Origin: Streptomyces nojiriensis
GTDB lineage: Bacteria; Actinomycetota; Actinomycetes; Streptomycetales; Streptomycetaceae
Assembly: GCF_017639205.1 (NCBI RefSeq)
Contig: NZ_CP071139.1
Coordinates: forward strand, 2,992,001-3,056,000
Direction of reading: 5' to 3'
DNA length: 64,000 nucleotides
Every line of letters starts with the position of its first letter. The first letter of the stretch is position 1. Under the pieces are notes generated by a model. The model did no database searches and was not told the DNA's origin. It worked only from the letters and a program-made list of their open reading frames with translations. The translations under genes were made by a program, and so were the position numbers. Shown here piece by piece: positions 61,784-64,000 of the stretch.

Positions 61784-61820
61784 GGCGCCCCCGTCCGGGA
61801 TACTCCCGGGCGGGGGCGCC
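61784..61820. terminator. terminator after the E2 gene
   Basis: GGCGCCCCCGTCCGGG (61784-61799) pairs with 61805-61820, loop of about 5 nt, 30 nt after the E2 stop. Confidence 0.88.
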
Positions 61821-61882
61821 GCCGTATTGTCTACGCATCAGGCCCCGCACAACCCCTGCACACACCAGGAGATGAAGCCCCG

Positions 61883-62509
61883 ATGATCACCCCACCCGTC
61901 GTGCACTCGCTGCGCGAGCAGATCCGCGAGCACATCGTGGAGGGGATCGTCAGCGGGCGCTGGAAGCCCGGCGAGCGGATCGTCGAGCGCCGGATCGCCG
62001 TGGAGCTGGAGGTCAGCCAGACCCCCGTACGGGAGGCCCTGCGCGAGCTGGAGACGTTGCGGCTGATCGAGTCGGCGCCGAACAAGGGCGTGCGCGTACG
62101 GAACCTCTCCGCGGCCGACCTGGAGGAGATCTACCCGGTCCGGGCCGGTCTGGAGCAGATCGCGGCCGAGCTGGCCGCGCCGCGCCTGGCGAGCGACTGC
62201 TCGGCGCTGGAGCCACACGTGGCGGCGCTGTGGGAGGCCGACCGGACCGAGGACGGGACCGCGCAGGTGCGCCACACCGTCGGGTTCCACCGGGAGATGG
62301 TGCGGGCGGCCGGGAACAGCGTGCTGCTGCACACCTGGGAGAGCCTGGGCATCGAGGTGTTCACGGCCCTGTCCATCCGCTGGCTGGGGACCGTCCAGAA
62401 GTCCTACGCCGAGGAGCACGAGGCCCTCGTGGAGGCCTTCCGCACGCGGGATCCGGACATCGGAGTGCTCGTGAAGCGGCATGTCCTGGGGTGCGCCCCG
62501 CGCGCCTGA
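61883..62509 (+). CDS. GntR-family regulator, FadR/FCD subgroup
   Basis: 208 aa. The N-terminal winged helix-turn-helix covers about residues 8-70, with the signature [33 protein letters not shown]. The C-terminal FCD helical domain (75-205) includes the His and Asp residues expected for metal or carboxylate binding ([29 protein letters not shown] and [13 protein letters not shown]). The product should bind a short palindrome as a dimer and respond to an organic acid. It lies between the E2 and E1 genes of pyruvate dehydrogenase, directly before aceE, whose promoter carries a perfect palindrome. PdhR of E. coli is a member of the same group and responds to pyruvate, so an equivalent role is a good guess. 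Confidence 0.92.
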   Translation: MITPPVVHSLREQIREHIVEGIVSGRWKPGERIVERRIAVELEVSQTPVREALRELETLRLIESAPNKGVRVRNLSAADLEEIYPVRAGLEQIAAELAAPRLASDCSALEPHVAALWEADRTEDGTAQVRHTVGFHREMVRAAGNSVLLHTWESLGIEVFTALSIRWLGTVQKSYAEEHEALVEAFRTRDPDIGVLVKRHVLGCAPRA

Positions 62510-62607
62510 GTGCCCGGATTGCACCGGTTTGACCGGCACCGCGTGCCCTATTTCCTGGCACGCGGTGCCGACTTTTCGTCGAACGGACGTTTCTTCGTCA
62601 CTTTCAT

Positions 62608-62637
62608 TTGATCGATCATCGATCAGCGATTTACAGT
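62608..62637 (+). promoter_or_regulatory. predicted aceE promoter with overlapping palindromic operator
   Basis: TTGATC (62608-62613) and TACAGT (62632-62637), 18 nt apart, form a plausible vegetative promoter about 90 nt before the aceE ATG. The palindrome TGATCGAT-C-ATCGATCA (62609-62625) starts inside the -35 and fills most of the spacer. Binding of a regulator there would block RNA polymerase. The encoded neighbour is a FadR-type GntR protein. Confidence 0.6.
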
Positions 62638-62729
62638 CGTCGCGGGCCTCAACCAGGTCCACCGACCCTGTCCTGCCCGTCAGGGATTTTTTCACCACCT
62701 CTCCTTTGTCCGGAAGGCGGCGCACAGCA

Positions 62730-64000
62730 ATGTCCGACCCCGTAGGAAAGCTTCCGAGCGAGCTCGACCAGCTCCCGGACCGCGACACCGAGGAGACCGC
62801 CGAATGGGCGGCCTCCCTCGACGCCGTCGCACAGGCCGCCGGTACGCGCCGCGCCGAATACCTGCTCCGCCGCACGCTCCAGCACGCCGAGGCCGCCGGC
62901 CTCGCCCTGCCGAAGCTGCTGGAGACGGACTACGTCAACACCATCCCGACCGCCGCGGAGCCCGAGTTCCCCGGTGACGAGGAGATGGAAGCCAAGATCA
63001 CCGCATGGAACCGCTGGAACGCGGCCGCCATGGTGACCCGCGGCTCCAAGTACGGCGTCGGCGGCCACATCGCCACCTTCGCCTCGGCCGCGTGGCTCTA
63101 CGAGACCGGCTTCCAGCACTTCTTCCGCGGGAAGGAGGCCGACGGATCGGGCGACCAGCTCTACATCCAGGGCCACGCCTCCCCCGGCATCTACGCCCGC
63201 GCCTTCCTCGACGGGCGCATCTCCGAGCAGCAGCTCGACAACTTCCGCCAGGAGTCCGGCGGCAACGGCCTGCCGTCCTACCCGCACCCGCGGCGCCTGC
63301 CGTGGCTGTGGGAGTTCCCGACGGTGTCCATGGGCCTCGGCCCCCTCTCCGCGATCTACCAGGCGCGCTTCAACCGCTACCTGCAGAACCGGAGCATCAA
63401 GGACACCGCCAACTCGCACGTCTGGGCCTTCCTGGGCGACGGCGAGATGGACGAGCCCGAGTCGACCGCCGCCCTGGCCCTCGCCTCCCGCGAGCAGCTC
63501 GACAACCTGACCTTCGTCATCAACTGCAACCTGCAGCGCCTCGACGGTCCGGTCCGCGCCAACTTCCGCGTGGTCCAGGAGCTGGAGGCCCAGTTCCGCG
63601 GCGCCGGCTGGAACGTCATCAAGTCGCTGTGGGGCTCCGCCTGGGACGAGCTGTTCCAGCTCGACACCACGGGCGCCCTCGTACGCCGCCTGCGCGAGGT
63701 ACCGGACGCGCAGTTCCAGACGTACGCGACCCGCGACGTGGCCTACATCCGCCAGCACTTCTTCGGCGCCAACGCCGAGCTCGTCGCCCTCGGCGGCCTG
63801 CTCTCCGACGCGAAGATCGCCGAGTGCTTCCACAGCTCCCGCGGCGGCCACGAGCCCCGCAAGGTCTACGCCGCGTACAAGGCCGCCCTGGAGCACAAGG
63901 GTGCGCCGACGGTCATCCTCGCGCAGACCGTCAAGGGCTACACGCTGGGCGCCGGGTTCGAGTCGAAGAACGCGAACCACCAGATGAAGAAGCTGACGAT
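62730..64000 (+). CDS. aceE: pyruvate dehydrogenase E1 component, homodimeric type (partial)
   Basis: 423 codons from the ATG at 62730 to the window end; the C-terminal half is missing. GGAAGGCG precedes the start. The N-terminus ([19 protein letters not shown]) and blocks [76 protein letters not shown] with the ThDP-binding GDG, and [14 protein letters not shown] are those of single-chain E1p enzymes such as E. coli AceE. It decarboxylates pyruvate and transfers acetyl to the E2 lipoyl groups. It is separated from lpdA-E2 by the GntR gene and has its own promoter. Confidence 0.96.
   Translation, partial: MSDPVGKLPSELDQLPDRDTEETAEWAASLDAVAQAAGTRRAEYLLRRTLQHAEAAGLALPKLLETDYVNTIPTAAEPEFPGDEEMEAKITAWNRWNAAAMVTRGSKYGVGGHIATFASAAWLYETGFQHFFRGKEADGSGDQLYIQGHASPGIYARAFLDGRISEQQLDNFRQESGGNGLPSYPHPRRLPWLWEFPTVSMGLGPLSAIYQARFNRYLQNRSIKDTANSHVWAFLGDGEMDEPESTAALALASREQLDNLTFVINCNLQRLDGPVRANFRVVQELEAQFRGAGWNVIKSLWGSAWDELFQLDTTGALVRRLREVPDAQFQTYATRDVAYIRQHFFGANAELVALGGLLSDAKIAECFHSSRGGHEPRKVYAAYKAALEHKGAPTVILAQTVKGYTLGAGFESKNANHQMKKLT

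Overview
The window is high-GC actinobacterial DNA, almost certainly from a Streptomyces chromosome. The evidence is the strong GC3 bias, GTG and TTG starts, the ctaE-qcrCAB / ctaCDF respiratory clusters, the PspA/PspAA pair, the AdoK-type adenosine kinase, a SAM-IV riboswitch and intergenic repeats of the kind scattered through Streptomyces genomes. Nearly all genes are core chromosomal genes. I see no prophage, transposase, CRISPR array, rRNA or tRNA.

Layout. 0-8.9 kb: an ArsA-like ATPase (cut by the window edge), a SRPBCC protein, a metallophosphoesterase, a long-chain acyl-CoA ligase, a Tat-exported cholesterol oxidase, a GT4 mannosyltransferase and a HExxH lipoprotein. 8.9-14.3 kb: two paralogous NlpC/P60 wall hydrolases, a NYN-domain protein, a zinc ribbon protein, a rhomboid protease and an Lrp/AsnC-type ligand domain. 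14.3-14.8 kb: a repeat-rich convergent gap. 14.8-17.7 kb: a class V aminotransferase behind a SAM-IV riboswitch, then trpD. 17.8-27.2 kb: the cytochrome bcc-aa3 supercomplex genes (ctaE-qcrC-qcrA-qcrB and ctaC-ctaD-ctaF) with an L,D-transpeptidase and a receiver-like protein between them. 27.5-34 kb: a cysteine desulfurase-TusA fusion, adenosine kinase, a membrane-anchored protein of unknown function, erpA and nadA. 34-45.5 kb: an RND pump, a response regulator, cobS, the PspA module, a methyltransferase, and cobU (fused to a degenerate metallo-beta-lactamase-like domain) with cobT. 45.5-49.4 kb: an MprF-like lipid aminoacyltransferase coupled to a rhomboid-like membrane protein, and a sensor kinase.

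The most interesting block is 49.6-56.3 kb, all on the minus strand: a CE18-like secreted deacetylase, a PelF-type GT4 glycosyltransferase, a 12-span membrane protein, a spherulin-4 (GH135) protein and a GH114 lipoprotein. The last four genes overlap by 4 nt each. Domain by domain this matches the fungal galactosaminogalactan (GAG) cluster of Aspergillus (agd3, gtb3, sph3, ega3) and, more distantly, bacterial Pel. I propose that it makes and trims a partly deacetylated galactosamine-type exopolysaccharide.

The right end (56.6-64 kb) carries pepA and then the pyruvate dehydrogenase assembly: lpdA (E3), a two-lipoyl-domain E2 (sucB-like), a GntR/FCD regulator and aceE (E1, cut by the window end). 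A perfect 8-1-8 palindrome overlaps the -35 of the predicted aceE promoter and is a good candidate operator for that regulator. Convergent gene pairs are usually separated by long perfect hairpins, which act as probable bidirectional terminators.
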